7,195 nucleotides of DNA from Actinomycetes bacterium. GTDB lineage: Bacteria > Actinomycetota > Actinomycetes > Actinomycetales > Cellulomonadaceae. The stretch's first letter is position 1, and the number at the start of each line of letters is the position of its first letter. The stretch lies in NCBI GenBank assembly GCA_023390875.1, contig JAEWCA010000565.1:1-7195 (forward strand), written 5' to 3'. A model generated the notes under the pieces. It made no database searches, was not told where the DNA came from, and worked only from the letters and a program-made list of their open reading frames with translations. The translations under genes were made by a program, and so were the position numbers. Below are positions 1 to 6,142 of the stretch, in pieces.

Positions 1-16
1 CGCCACGGGCGCTCAC
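1..16 (-). CDS. Possible start of a further downstream gene (partial, first codons only)
   Basis: On the minus strand a GTG at 16-14 overlaps the TGA of the acetyltransferase gene (15-13) in a GTGA arrangement. This is the same junction as between aspS and the acetyltransferase at 813-816. The readable codons are GTG AGC GCC CGT GGC (M-S-A-R-G), with mostly C at third positions. Only five codons are inside the window, so coding cannot be tested and no product can be named. The call rests on the repeated junction style alone. The rarA/mgsA AAA+ ATPase gene often lies downstream of aspS in actinobacteria and would be one candidate. Confidence 0.25.
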
Positions 17-816
17 GCGGGCGGGCGGTCGGCGCCCGCGGGCCCGAACGACGCGAGCTCCGCGACGAGCGTGAAGCCGAGCCGCGCGTAGAGCCGACGG
101 GCCACCGCGTTGTGCGCGTACATCCCGAGGCTGACGAACGCCGCACCGTCGGCGAAGGCCTCCCGCGCCGCGGCCCGCGTCAGGGCGGTGCCGAGCCCGC
201 CGGTCCGTGCGGACGGGACGACACCGAGCCCGTGGACGTGCCACGACGACGGACCACCGGCGAAGCCGCGGCCGGCCGCTCCGACGACCCCGACCAGGCC
301 GTCCGGACCGTCCACGCCCCACCAGCCGGCCTCGCCCGGGCGTGCGGGGTCGGCGGACGTGCCCGGGTTGCTCTCGGCGAGGCACGCGCGGACCGCGTCC
401 GCCTCGCCGACCGCGTCGAGCCGACGGACGGTCGTCTCCCCCGCGACCGCCGGCGGCGCCTGGTCGAGGGCGAGCCAGTCCCACACCGAGAACGGCGCGA
501 GCCCCAGGGCGGCGACGGCGGAGGCCGGTGCGTCGGCGTCACGCGTGACGTTCAGCCACCCCGCGCGGTCGACGAAGCCGGCCCGTGCCAGCGGCGAACC
601 GGACTCGTGGCGGCACGCGACGACGTCCGTGAGCAGCCGCTCGACGTCCGGACCGGAGCCGAGCGTCAGCAGGAACGGCCCGCGTGGCGACGGCGACGCG
701 AGCAGCACCGCACGCGCGTCGCCGACGACCACCGCGTCCTGCCAGCGCGCGTCGAGCCCGTCGAGCATGCGGTGCCGCTGCCACCCCTCGGGGAGCCGGT
801 CGAGCAGCCCGCTCAC
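13..816 (-). CDS. GNAT-family N-acetyltransferase, substrate unknown
   Basis: A 267-residue protein whose C-terminal half (about 128-255) looks like a GNAT acetyl-CoA-dependent acyltransferase. Motif A spans about 194-222: a beta strand HVHGLGVVP followed by the pyrophosphate-binding loop [10 protein letters not shown] (203-212) and an Ala-rich helix. Motif B spans about 229-248: [20 protein letters not shown], with the usual Asn, Ala, Leu-Tyr and Leu-Gly-Phe positions. The first 125 residues show no motif I recognise and may be a degenerate second GNAT-like domain or a substrate-binding extension. The start is GTG at 816-814, overlapping the aspS stop as GTGA, so translation is probably coupled to aspS. 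A purine-rich GGGGGAG (834-828) lies 11 nt upstream, rather far for a ribosome binding site. Substrates of GNAT proteins cannot be read from sequence; the synteny with aspS implies co-expression only. Confidence 0.85.
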   Translation of the reverse strand: MSGLLDRLPEGWQRHRMLDGLDARWQDAVVVGDARAVLLASPSPRGPFLLTLGSGPDVERLLTDVVACRHESGSPLARAGFVDRAGWLNVTRDADAPASAVAALGLAPFSVWDWLALDQAPPAVAGETTVRRLDAVGEADAVRACLAESNPGTSADPARPGEAGWWGVDGPDGLVGVVGAAGRGFAGGPSSWHVHGLGVVPSARTGGLGTALTRAAAREAFADGAAFVSLGMYAHNAVARRLYARLGFTLVAELASFGPAGADRPPA

Positions 817-2606
817 GCGGTCGGCTGCTCCCCCGCGACCGGACCCGCCGCCGGCTTCGGCTTCGCGTCCACGCCGGCCTCGCGGCGCTGCTCGGGCGTG
901 ATGGGCGCCGGCGCGGCCGTCAGCGGGTCGTACCCGCCGCCCGACTTCGGGAACGCGATGACGTCGCGGATCGACTCCGACTTCGTCATGAGCGCCACGA
1001 TCCGGTCCCAGCCGAACGCGATGCCGCCGTGCGGCGGTGCGCCGAACTGGAACGCGTCGAGCAGGAAGCCGAACTTCTCCTGCGCCTCGGCCGGACCGAT
1101 GCCCATGACGTCGAACACGCGCTCCTGCACGTCACGGCGGTGGATACGGATCGAGCCGCCGCCGATCTCGTTGCCGTTGCACACGATGTCGTACGCGTAC
1201 GCGAGCGCCGCGCCCGGGTCCTGCTCGAACGTGTCGATCCACTCGGGCGTCGGCGACGTGAACGCGTGGTGCACGGCGGTCCAGGCGCCGCCGCCGACCG
1301 CGACGTCGTCGTCCTCGCCCGTGGGCTTGAACAGCGGCGCGTCGACGACCCAGACGAACTCCCACGCGTCCTCGTCGATGAGCCCGCCGCGGCGGCCGAT
1401 CTCGAGGCGCGCGGCACCGAGCAGCGCACGCGCGTCGGACACGGAGCCGGCGGCGAAGAAGATCGCGTCGCCCGGGCTCGCGCCCACGGCCGCCGCCAGG
1501 CCCGCACGCTCGGACTCGGTGATGTTCTTGGCGACCGGGCCGCCGAGCTCGCCGTCCTCGCCGACCGTCACGTACGCGAGGCCCTTGGCGCCGCGCTGCT
1601 TGGCCCACTCCTGCCACGCGTCGAAGCCGCGTCGCGGGGTCGAGGCGCCACCGGGCTGGACGACGGCGCCGACGTACGGCGCCTGGAACACGCGGAAGGG
1701 GGTGTCCTTGAAGTACTGGGTCAGCTCGGTGAGCTCGAGCCCGAACCGCAGGTCGGGCTTGTCGCTGCCGTAACGCGCCATCGCGTCCGCGAACGTCATG
1801 CGCCGGATCGGCGTCGGGATCTCGACGTCGATGAGGCGCCACAGCGCGACGACGATCTGCTCGCCGAGCGCGATCACGTCGTCCTGCTCGACGAAGCTCA
1901 TCTCGACGTCGAGCTGCGTGAACTCCGGCTGCCGGTCCGCGCGGAAGTCCTCGTCGCGGTAGCAGCGGGCGATCTGGTAGTACCGCTCGAGACCGCCGAC
2001 CATGAGCAGCTGCTTGAAGAGCTGCGGCGACTGCGGGAGCGCGTACCAGGAGCCGGGCGCGAGCCGCGCGGGCACCAGGAAGTCGCGGGCGCCCTCCGGT
2101 GTGGAGCGCGTGAGGGTGGGCGTCTCGACCTCGACGAAGTCCTGCGCGTCGAGCACCGCGCGCGCCGCCTGGTTGGCCTTGGCACGCAGGCGCATCGCCC
2201 GGGCCGGCGCGGGCCGGCGCAGGTCGAGATAGCGGTGCTTGAGGCGGGCCTCCTCGCCGACGGGCTCGTCGAGCGACGACGACACCTGGAACGGCAGCGG
2301 CGCGGCCTCGTTGAGCACCACGACCTTCGACGCGACGAGCTCGATCTCGCCCGTCGCGAGGTGCGGGTTCTCGTTGCCCTCCGGACGACGACCCACGACG
2401 CCCGTCACCTGCAGCACGTACTCCGCGCGCAGCCCGTGCGCCACGGACTCGTCCCGGATGACGACCTGCGCGATGCCCGACGCGTCCCGCAGGTCGACGA
2501 ACGCCACGCCGCCGTGATCCCGGCGGCGGTCCACCCAGCCCGTGAGGGTGACGGTGGTGCCGATGTGCTCGGCTCGCAGCGAGCCGGCCGTGTGGGTGCG
2601 GAGCAC
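813..2606 (-). CDS. aspS: Aspartyl-tRNA synthetase, probably non-discriminating
   Basis: Cytoplasmic class IIb synthetase that charges tRNA(Asp) with aspartate; 597 residues, the usual bacterial length. An N-terminal OB-fold anticodon-binding domain (about 1-105) is followed by the catalytic core. The core has the flipping-loop/motif 1 region ([16 protein letters not shown], 161-176), motif 2 around 214-235 ([20 protein letters not shown], with Arg217 and Glu219) and motif 3 at 527-540 ([14 protein letters not shown]). The bacterial GAD insertion lies at about 285-415. The C-terminus from about 581 is a Lys/Pro/Ala-rich tail. Residue 31 is His in RRRDHGG, the residue linked in Pseudomonas to recognition of both tRNA(Asp) and tRNA(Asn). 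The start is GTG (2606-2604), supported by AAGGA at 2617-2613 with 6-nt spacing and by homologous N-termini beginning MLRTH. It has its own candidate promoter (TAGGAT at 2663-2658) and overlaps the acetyltransferase start by 4 nt. Confidence 0.98.
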   Translation of the reverse strand: MLRTHTAGSLRAEHIGTTVTLTGWVDRRRDHGGVAFVDLRDASGIAQVVIRDESVAHGLRAEYVLQVTGVVGRRPEGNENPHLATGEIELVASKVVVLNEAAPLPFQVSSSLDEPVGEEARLKHRYLDLRRPAPARAMRLRAKANQAARAVLDAQDFVEVETPTLTRSTPEGARDFLVPARLAPGSWYALPQSPQLFKQLLMVGGLERYYQIARCYRDEDFRADRQPEFTQLDVEMSFVEQDDVIALGEQIVVALWRLIDVEIPTPIRRMTFADAMARYGSDKPDLRFGLELTELTQYFKDTPFRVFQAPYVGAVVQPGGASTPRRGFDAWQEWAKQRGAKGLAYVTVGEDGELGGPVAKNITESERAGLAAAVGASPGDAIFFAAGSVSDARALLGAARLEIGRRGGLIDEDAWEFVWVVDAPLFKPTGEDDDVAVGGGAWTAVHHAFTSPTPEWIDTFEQDPGAALAYAYDIVCNGNEIGGGSIRIHRRDVQERVFDVMGIGPAEAQEKFGFLLDAFQFGAPPHGGIAFGWDRIVALMTKSESIRDVIAFPKSGGGYDPLTAAPAPITPEQRREAGVDAKPKPAAGPVAGEQPTA

Positions 2607-2607
2607 G

Positions 2608-2618
2608 GAAGGTCCTTC
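2608..2618 (-). promoter_or_regulatory. aspS ribosome binding site inside an 11-nt palindrome
   Basis: The minus strand reads GAAGGACCTTC, a 5-bp inverted repeat with a single central base. The Shine-Dalgarno AAGGA (2617-2613) sits 6 nt before the GTG start of aspS and supports that start. A one-base loop cannot fold as a hairpin, so at most three stem pairs could form. The symmetry could instead be a protein site or chance. Confidence 0.6.
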
Positions 2619-2635
2619 GGGGTCGGGGGTGGGTC

Positions 2636-2650
2636 GCGCCCACCGGGCGC
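2636..2650 (-). other. Short hairpin at the 5' end of the predicted aspS leader
   Basis: The minus strand reads GCGCCC-GGT-GGGCGC, a 6-bp all-G/C stem with a 3-nt loop. It starts one base after the transcription start predicted from the -10 at 2663-2658. It would therefore cap the roughly 45-nt aspS leader and might stabilise the mRNA. There is no U-tract, so it is not an intrinsic terminator. G/C-only stems of this size are common in DNA of this composition. Confidence 0.35.
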
Positions 2651-2657
2651 CCGCACG

Positions 2658-2663
2658 ATCCTA
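2658..2663 (-). promoter_or_regulatory. Candidate -10 element for aspS
   Basis: TAGGAT on the minus strand fits the actinobacterial sigma-A -10 pattern TANNNT and is one of very few A/T-rich hexamers in the 121-nt gap between the radical SAM gene and aspS. It predicts a start near 2651 and a leader of about 45 nt. No convincing -35 is seen 16-18 nt upstream. That region contains a 5-bp inverted repeat instead (2667-2681). Confidence 0.45.
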
Positions 2664-2666
2664 GTG

Positions 2667-2681
2667 CCCGCCGTGTGCGGG
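2667..2681 (-). other. GC-rich inverted repeat between the radical SAM gene and the aspS promoter
   Basis: The minus strand reads CCCGC-ACACG-GCGGG, a 5-bp stem with a 5-nt loop, lying 3 nt upstream of the candidate aspS -10. It could help end radical SAM transcripts or bind a regulator of aspS. It has no U-run and could also be chance. A GCGC-GAGA-GCGC hairpin just upstream (around 2706-2717) is the only other structured element in this gap. Confidence 0.22.
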
Positions 2682-2727
2682 GACGCCGCCGACATTGCGC
2701 CTCCGCGCTCTCGCGCCGGTCGAGCGC

Positions 2728-3786
2728 TCAGAACAACGTCGGCTGCGCGACCTGCGGGTCGGGCGCCTCGGCACGACCCCACGGGATGCTCCCGTCCGGG
2801 TACGCACCTTCGCCCCGCTGCGACCGGTGACCGGCCGACGAGGCGAAGCCGTGCCGCACGAGCAGCGGCGCGACACGGTCGCGCAGCCACCGGGAGTACT
2901 CGGGCGGGACGGACGACCGCGGGCCGTACAGCGCCTCGTACCGGCCGACGAGGTGCGGCTCGTGCTCGGCGAGCCACTGGAGGAACAGCGGCTTGACCGA
3001 GCCCCGCAGGTGCAGCGGCAGCACGGTCACGCCGGTGGCGCCGGCGTCCGCCAGCCGGGCCAGCAGGTCGTCGAGCTGGTCCGTGCCGTCGGTGAGCCAC
3101 GGCATCACGGGCGCCACCATGACGCCGCACGGCAGCCCGGCCTCGCGGACCGCGCGGATCAGGTCGAGCCGGGCCCGCGGTGTCGGCGTGCCCGGTTCGA
3201 CGGCCTGCTGCAGCGTCTCGTCGCCCACGGCGAGCGACACGCCGAGCCCGACCGGTACCTGCTCCGCCGCCTCGACGAGCAGCGGCAGGTCCCGGCGCAG
3301 CAGCGTGCCCTTGGTGAGGATCGACAGCGGCGTCCCGCTGCCGGCGAGGGCCGCGATGATCCCCGGCATGAGCCGGTACCGGCCCTCGACCCGCTGGTAC
3401 GGGTCGGTGTTGGTGCCGAGCGCGACGTGCTCGTGGCCCCAGGACCGCCGGGCGAGCTCGGCGCGCAGCACCTCGACGACGTTCGTCTTCACGACGATCT
3501 GCGTCTCGAAGTCGACGCCCGCGCCGAGCTCGAGGTACTCGTGCGTGGGCCGCGCGAAGCAGTACCGGCACGCGTGCAGGCAGCCGCGCGTCGGGTTGAT
3601 GGTCCACCGGAACGGCATCTGCGACGCCGCCGGCACCTTGTTGAGCGCGCTCCGGCACAGCACCTCGTGGAACGTGACGCCCGCGAACTCCGGCGTCCGC
3701 ACCGTGCGGACGAGCCCGGCGAGGGGCAGCCCCGGCAGGGTCCCCTCGTCGCGCTCCGCGGTCAGCCGCTGGCCGTCCCACCTCAT
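2728..3786 (-). CDS. Rv2578c-family radical SAM protein under an SOS box, with C-terminal clamp-binding motif
   Basis: A 352-residue radical SAM enzyme. The [4Fe-4S]/S-adenosylmethionine signature CLHACRYC (Cys69, Cys73, Cys76; CX3CX2C) follows the segment WTINPTRG. A TIM-barrel-like region continues to about 260, with GTNTDPYQ (124-131) and ILTKGT (156-161). The family resembles COG1533 (spore photolyase-like proteins); its reaction is not known to me. The last five residues are QPTLF (348-352), matching the sliding-clamp-binding consensus QxxLF. The ATG at 3786 was chosen because residues from MRWDGQ onward look like the family and everything upstream overlaps hisS. A perfect LexA box ends 8 nt before this ATG, and there is no clear Shine-Dalgarno, so a leaderless mRNA is plausible. 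The 52-nt gap to hisS carries its own promoter. Family assignment is firm; a DNA-repair role is inference. Confidence 0.93.
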   Translation of the reverse strand: MRWDGQRLTAERDEGTLPGLPLAGLVRTVRTPEFAGVTFHEVLCRSALNKVPAASQMPFRWTINPTRGCLHACRYCFARPTHEYLELGAGVDFETQIVVKTNVVEVLRAELARRSWGHEHVALGTNTDPYQRVEGRYRLMPGIIAALAGSGTPLSILTKGTLLRRDLPLLVEAAEQVPVGLGVSLAVGDETLQQAVEPGTPTPRARLDLIRAVREAGLPCGVMVAPVMPWLTDGTDQLDDLLARLADAGATGVTVLPLHLRGSVKPLFLQWLAEHEPHLVGRYEALYGPRSSVPPEYSRWLRDRVAPLLVRHGFASSAGHRSQRGEGAYPDGSIPWGRAEAPDPQVAQPTLF

Positions 3787-3792
3787 GCCGCC

Positions 3793-3821
3793 AGTCGAAC
3801 ACGTGTTCGAGGCGCCGTCAA
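3793..3821 (-). promoter_or_regulatory. Candidate SOS promoter of the radical SAM gene
   Basis: On the minus strand TTGACG (3821-3816) is separated by exactly 17 nt from TCGACT (3798-3793). These give a good -35 and a weak -10 that keeps the outer T residues. The predicted start is about 6-7 nt further on, at or next to the A of the ATG at 3786, which would make the transcript leaderless. The LexA box overlaps the spacer and the -10, the expected place for repression. Confidence 0.6.
3795..3810. promoter_or_regulatory. Perfect LexA-binding site (SOS box)
   Basis: TCGAACACGTGTTCGA is a perfect 16-bp palindrome and matches the actinobacterial LexA consensus TCGAAC-N4-GTTCGA at every fixed position. 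It lies in the 52-nt gap between hisS and the radical SAM gene, 8 nt upstream of the latter's ATG and overlapping its candidate -10. LexA bound here would block transcription until RecA-stimulated LexA cleavage after DNA damage. From memory, M. tuberculosis Rv2578c is also among genes reported with an SOS box, which would mean the control is conserved. Confidence 0.92.
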
Positions 3822-3838
3822 CCGTTCGTGTCGGCGCG

Positions 3839-5227
3839 TCAGCTCCCGGCGGGCACCACGCGGGGCCAGCGGTCCTCCGCGGGCGGCCGCCAGCTCGAGG
3901 CGTCCGCGGGCACCTGCTCGCCCGAGCGGATGTCCTTGACCTGGTCGCCCGCGACGACGCCCTCCTCGTCGGCCTGGCCCAGGAACCACACGTACGGGAT
4001 CCCCCGGCGGTCGGCGTGCCGGATCTGCTTGCCGAACTTGGCGGCCGACGGTGCGACCTCGACCGGGATGCCGCGTGCACGCAGCGCGACGGCCACCGCG
4101 TCGGACCGCGACCGGTCCTCCTCGTGCGTGACCGCGACGAGCACGGCGCTCGGGACCGAGCGGGTCGCCTTCACGAGGCCACCGCCGACGAGCCGGGACA
4201 CGAGCCGGGAGACGCCGATGGACAGGCCGACACCCGGGTAGGTCGTCGTGCCGTCGGACGCGAGCGTGTCGTAGCGGCCGCCCGAGCAGATCGACCCGAG
4301 CTGCTCGTGCCCGACGAGCACGGTCTCGTAGACGGAGCCCGTGTAGTAGTCGAGCCCGCGGGCGATCTTGAGGTCGGCCACGACGACGCCCGGTGCGCGC
4401 TCGGACGCCGCGCGGATCAGCGCCCCGAGCTCGGTCAGGCCGGTGTCGAGCAGCTCGTGGGCTGCGTCGTGGCGCTGGGCCAGGTCGCGGACCCGGTCGA
4501 CGACCGACTCGTCCTCACCGCTGATCGCCGCGAGCTCGAGGCACGCAGCCGCCTGCGCGTCGTTCGCGCCTGCCTCGGCCACCAGGAGCGCGGCGACGGC
4601 GTCGGGCCCGATCTTGTCGAGCTTGTCGATGTTGCGCAGGACCGCCTCGACGTCGGTGAGGCCCAGGCCCCGGTAGAAGCCCTCGGCGACCTTGCGGTTG
4701 TTCACGAGGATCCGCACGGGCGGCACGCCGATCTCGCGCAGCGCCCCGAGGGCCTCCGCCATGACCAGCGGCAGCTCGACCTCGTAGTGGTACGGCAGGT
4801 CGCCGGCGCCGACGACGTCGATGTCGGCCTGCACGAACTCGCGGAACCGCCCGTCCTGGGGCCGCTCGCCGCGCCACACCTTCTGGATCTGGTACCGGCG
4901 GAACGGGAACGCGAGGTGGCCGGCGTTCTCCAGCACGTACCGCGCGAACGGCACGGTGAGGTCGAAGTGCAGCCCGAGCCTGCCGGCGCGGTCGGCGGCG
5001 TCGGGCGCGCTGTCCGGGTCCTCCTGGAGGCGCGACAGCACGTAGACCTCCTTGGAGGTCTCCCCCTTGCGCAGCAGCTGGTCGAGCGGCTCGACGGCGC
5101 GCGTCTCGATGCCCGCGAACCCGTGGAGCTCGAACGTGCGGCGCAGGACGTCGAGCACGTGCTGCTCGACGAGGCGGCCCTCGGGCAGCCACTCGGGGAA
5201 TCCGGACAGAGGGGTCGGTCGTGCCAT
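3839..5227 (-). CDS. hisS: Histidyl-tRNA synthetase
   Basis: Cytoplasmic class IIa synthetase that attaches histidine to tRNA(His); 462 residues, slightly longer than the typical 420-430. The catalytic domain (about 1-345) contains motif 2 around 110-140 (RRYQIQKVWRGERPQDGRFREF, with Arg119), the histidine-specific HisA loop ARGLDYYTG (289-297), SGGRYD (315-320) and motif 3 at 332-343 (GVGLSIGVSRLV). An alpha/beta anticodon-binding domain follows (about 360-435), then a short Pro/Ala/Trp-containing tail. The start is ATG at 5227, with AAGGA (5241-5237) 9 nt upstream and the N-terminus MARPTPLSGFPEWLPE in the expected place. It lies 45 nt behind the hydrolase gene with no visible promoter or terminator between, so the two are probably co-transcribed. 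No T-box leader is present. Confidence 0.98.
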   Translation of the reverse strand: MARPTPLSGFPEWLPEGRLVEQHVLDVLRRTFELHGFAGIETRAVEPLDQLLRKGETSKEVYVLSRLQEDPDSAPDAADRAGRLGLHFDLTVPFARYVLENAGHLAFPFRRYQIQKVWRGERPQDGRFREFVQADIDVVGAGDLPYHYEVELPLVMAEALGALREIGVPPVRILVNNRKVAEGFYRGLGLTDVEAVLRNIDKLDKIGPDAVAALLVAEAGANDAQAAACLELAAISGEDESVVDRVRDLAQRHDAAHELLDTGLTELGALIRAASERAPGVVVADLKIARGLDYYTGSVYETVLVGHEQLGSICSGGRYDTLASDGTTTYPGVGLSIGVSRLVSRLVGGGLVKATRSVPSAVLVAVTHEEDRSRSDAVAVALRARGIPVEVAPSAAKFGKQIRHADRRGIPYVWFLGQADEEGVVAGDQVKDIRSGEQVPADASSWRPPAEDRWPRVVPAGS

Positions 5228-5272
5228 GGGGCCGAATCCTTCCAGACTCCGGCGGGCCGACGCGTCCTCGTT

Positions 5273-6004
5273 TCAGCGGACCCCGCGCAGGTACGGGTTG
5301 GTGGCCAGCTCGGTCGCGACGTCGCTCGTCGGGCCGTGCCCCGGCACGACGACGGTCTCGGGCGGGAGCACCGCGACCACCTCGCGCAGCGTCCGGGCCA
5401 TCTCGGCGTCGTCGCCGCCCGGCAGGTCGGTGCGGCCGATGCTGCCCGCGAACAGGACGTCCCCGGTGAGCGCGACCGGTCCCGCCCCGTCGACGTCGAG
5501 CAGGTACAGCGTCGAGCCCTCGGTGTGGCCCGGGGCGTGCCGGGCCAGCAGCCGCACCGTCCCGAAGGCGAGGGCGACGTCGTCGGAACGGCCGCCCGGA
5601 CCGGTCCCGAACGCCTCGACGCGCGCGGGCTCCCCGTAGGTCGTCGGGCCGACACCCGCGGCCGCCAGCGCCTGGGCCAGCGGACCCGACGGGTCGTGCG
5701 GCGACTGCCGACCGCCGAGCACCCCGAGCGTGCCGAACGGGTCCGCGAGCCGGTAGGCGTCCGCGGTGTGCAGGACGAACGGCACGCCGAACCGCTCCGA
5801 CAGGACCGCCGCGTCCCACGTGTGGTCCACGTGCCCGTGCGTCGCGAGCAGCGCCCGCGGTCGCAACCCGTGCCGCTCGACGAGCTGCGCGACCTCGCCC
5901 GCGACGCCCGCGCCGGGGTCGACGACCACGCAGTCCCCGTGGTCCGCCACCACGAGCGTGCACCGTGCCGCGAACACCGGGGCGACCACCGTCAGCAGCT
6001 GCAT
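5273..6004 (-). CDS. Metallo-beta-lactamase-fold hydrolase (glyoxalase II-like, Rv2581c type)
   Basis: A 243-residue cytoplasmic metallohydrolase. The metal-binding signature THGHVDH is at 55-61 (His56, His58, Asp60, His61). Further ligands are His160 in APGHTEGS, Asp182 in LTGDVLF and His223 in VPGHGPTS. This is the complete set for a two-metal site, and the spacing fits the hydroxyacylglutathione hydrolase/persulfide dioxygenase branch. The substrate is unknown; actinobacteria generally use mycothiol rather than glutathione, so a mycothiol thioester or another thioester is possible. The ATG at 6004 is preferred because MQLLTVVAPVFAARCTLVV starts directly at the first fold strand, and a TAGCGT -10 sits 7 nt upstream, the spacing expected for a leaderless mRNA. 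No Shine-Dalgarno is visible. It diverges from ppiB and leads the operon with hisS. Confidence 0.93.
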   Translation of the reverse strand: MQLLTVVAPVFAARCTLVVADHGDCVVVDPGAGVAGEVAQLVERHGLRPRALLATHGHVDHTWDAAVLSERFGVPFVLHTADAYRLADPFGTLGVLGGRQSPHDPSGPLAQALAAAGVGPTTYGEPARVEAFGTGPGGRSDDVALAFGTVRLLARHAPGHTEGSTLYLLDVDGAGPVALTGDVLFAGSIGRTDLPGGDDAEMARTLREVVAVLPPETVVVPGHGPTSDVATELATNPYLRGVR

Positions 6005-6011
6005 GCACCGC

Positions 6012-6017
6012 ACGCTA
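6012..6017 (-). promoter_or_regulatory. Candidate -10 element for the hydrolase-hisS operon
   Basis: TAGCGT on the minus strand fits TANNNT. Exactly 7 nt separate its last T from the ATG at 6004, so transcription would start at or beside the A of the start codon. With no ribosome binding site in front of that ATG, a leaderless mRNA is the natural reading. The -35 region is not recognisable and lies inside the 26-bp palindrome. Confidence 0.55.
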
Positions 6018-6029
6018 GACGCACGGGGC

Positions 6030-6055
6030 CCGACGCGCCGACGTCCGCGCGTCGG
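6030..6055. promoter_or_regulatory. 26-bp near-perfect palindrome, candidate operator between divergent promoters
   Basis: Half-sites CCGACGCGC (6030-6038) and GCGCGTCGG (6047-6055) are exact reverse complements. The central GACGTC (6040-6045) is symmetric about the same axis, so 12 of 13 pairs match and only the 6039/6046 pair breaks the symmetry. It covers the -35 region of the hydrolase promoter and lies just upstream of the ppiB promoter, a good place for a dimeric regulator of both. No known consensus is recognised. G+C-rich DNA raises the chance of such matches. Confidence 0.5.
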
Positions 6056-6084
6056 TCGCTGGCTCGCGAGGGCCTCCGCTTGCC

Positions 6085-6090
6085 TAGACT
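6085..6090 (+). promoter_or_regulatory. Candidate -10 element for ppiB
   Basis: TAGACT fits the actinobacterial TANNNT -10 pattern and predicts a transcription start near 6097. This gives a leader of about 67 nt before the GTG at 6164. No good -35 hexamer is visible at 6060-6067. Confidence 0.5.
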
Positions 6091-6110
6091 GTCCCGGGTC
6101 CCTTCGTGCA

Positions 6111-6142
6111 GTGCGGCAGGTAGTGCTCCTGCCCCACCGCAC
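6111..6142 (+). other. Hairpin in the ppiB leader
   Basis: GTGCGGCAGG (6111-6120) can pair with CCTGC (6128-6132) and CGCAC (6138-6142). This gives 10 base pairs, a 7-nt loop TAGTGCT and a 5-nt bulge on the 3' side. It lies wholly in the predicted leader and is not followed by a U-run, so it is a leader structure and not a terminator. It resembles no riboswitch class I know. Confidence 0.4.

Noticed and set aside
2201..2220. Perfect tandem duplication of GGGCCGGCGC
   Set aside because: It lies within aspS and encodes part of a normal RRPAPARAM segment at the expected length, so it is codon-level repetition and not a functional repeat.
2722..2729. GAGCGCTC palindrome at the radical SAM stop codon
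   Set aside because: Eight bases of G/C-rich symmetry with no U-tract and no stem extension; too short to call a terminator or operator.
684..2996. A 770-codon plus-strand frame opposite aspS
   Set aside because: Arg-rich composition with no motifs, antisense to a clear aspS. It is a typical shadow frame in G+C-rich DNA.
2405..3802. A minus-strand frame overlapping the radical SAM gene and aspS
   Set aside because: Arg/Ala/Gly-rich out-of-frame reading of the radical SAM gene. The other frame has the CX3CX2C motif and family features.
3787..4080. A 98-residue N-terminal extension of the radical SAM protein
   Set aside because: It would overlap hisS and the SOS box and is Ser/Arg/Thr-rich out-of-frame sequence. 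The ATG at 3786 fits the family and the promoter.
5228..5272. Possible hisS promoter or T-box leader between the hydrolase gene and hisS
   Set aside because: Only 45 nt, with a ribosome binding site but no TANNNT in a sensible place and no leader structure, so co-transcription is simpler.
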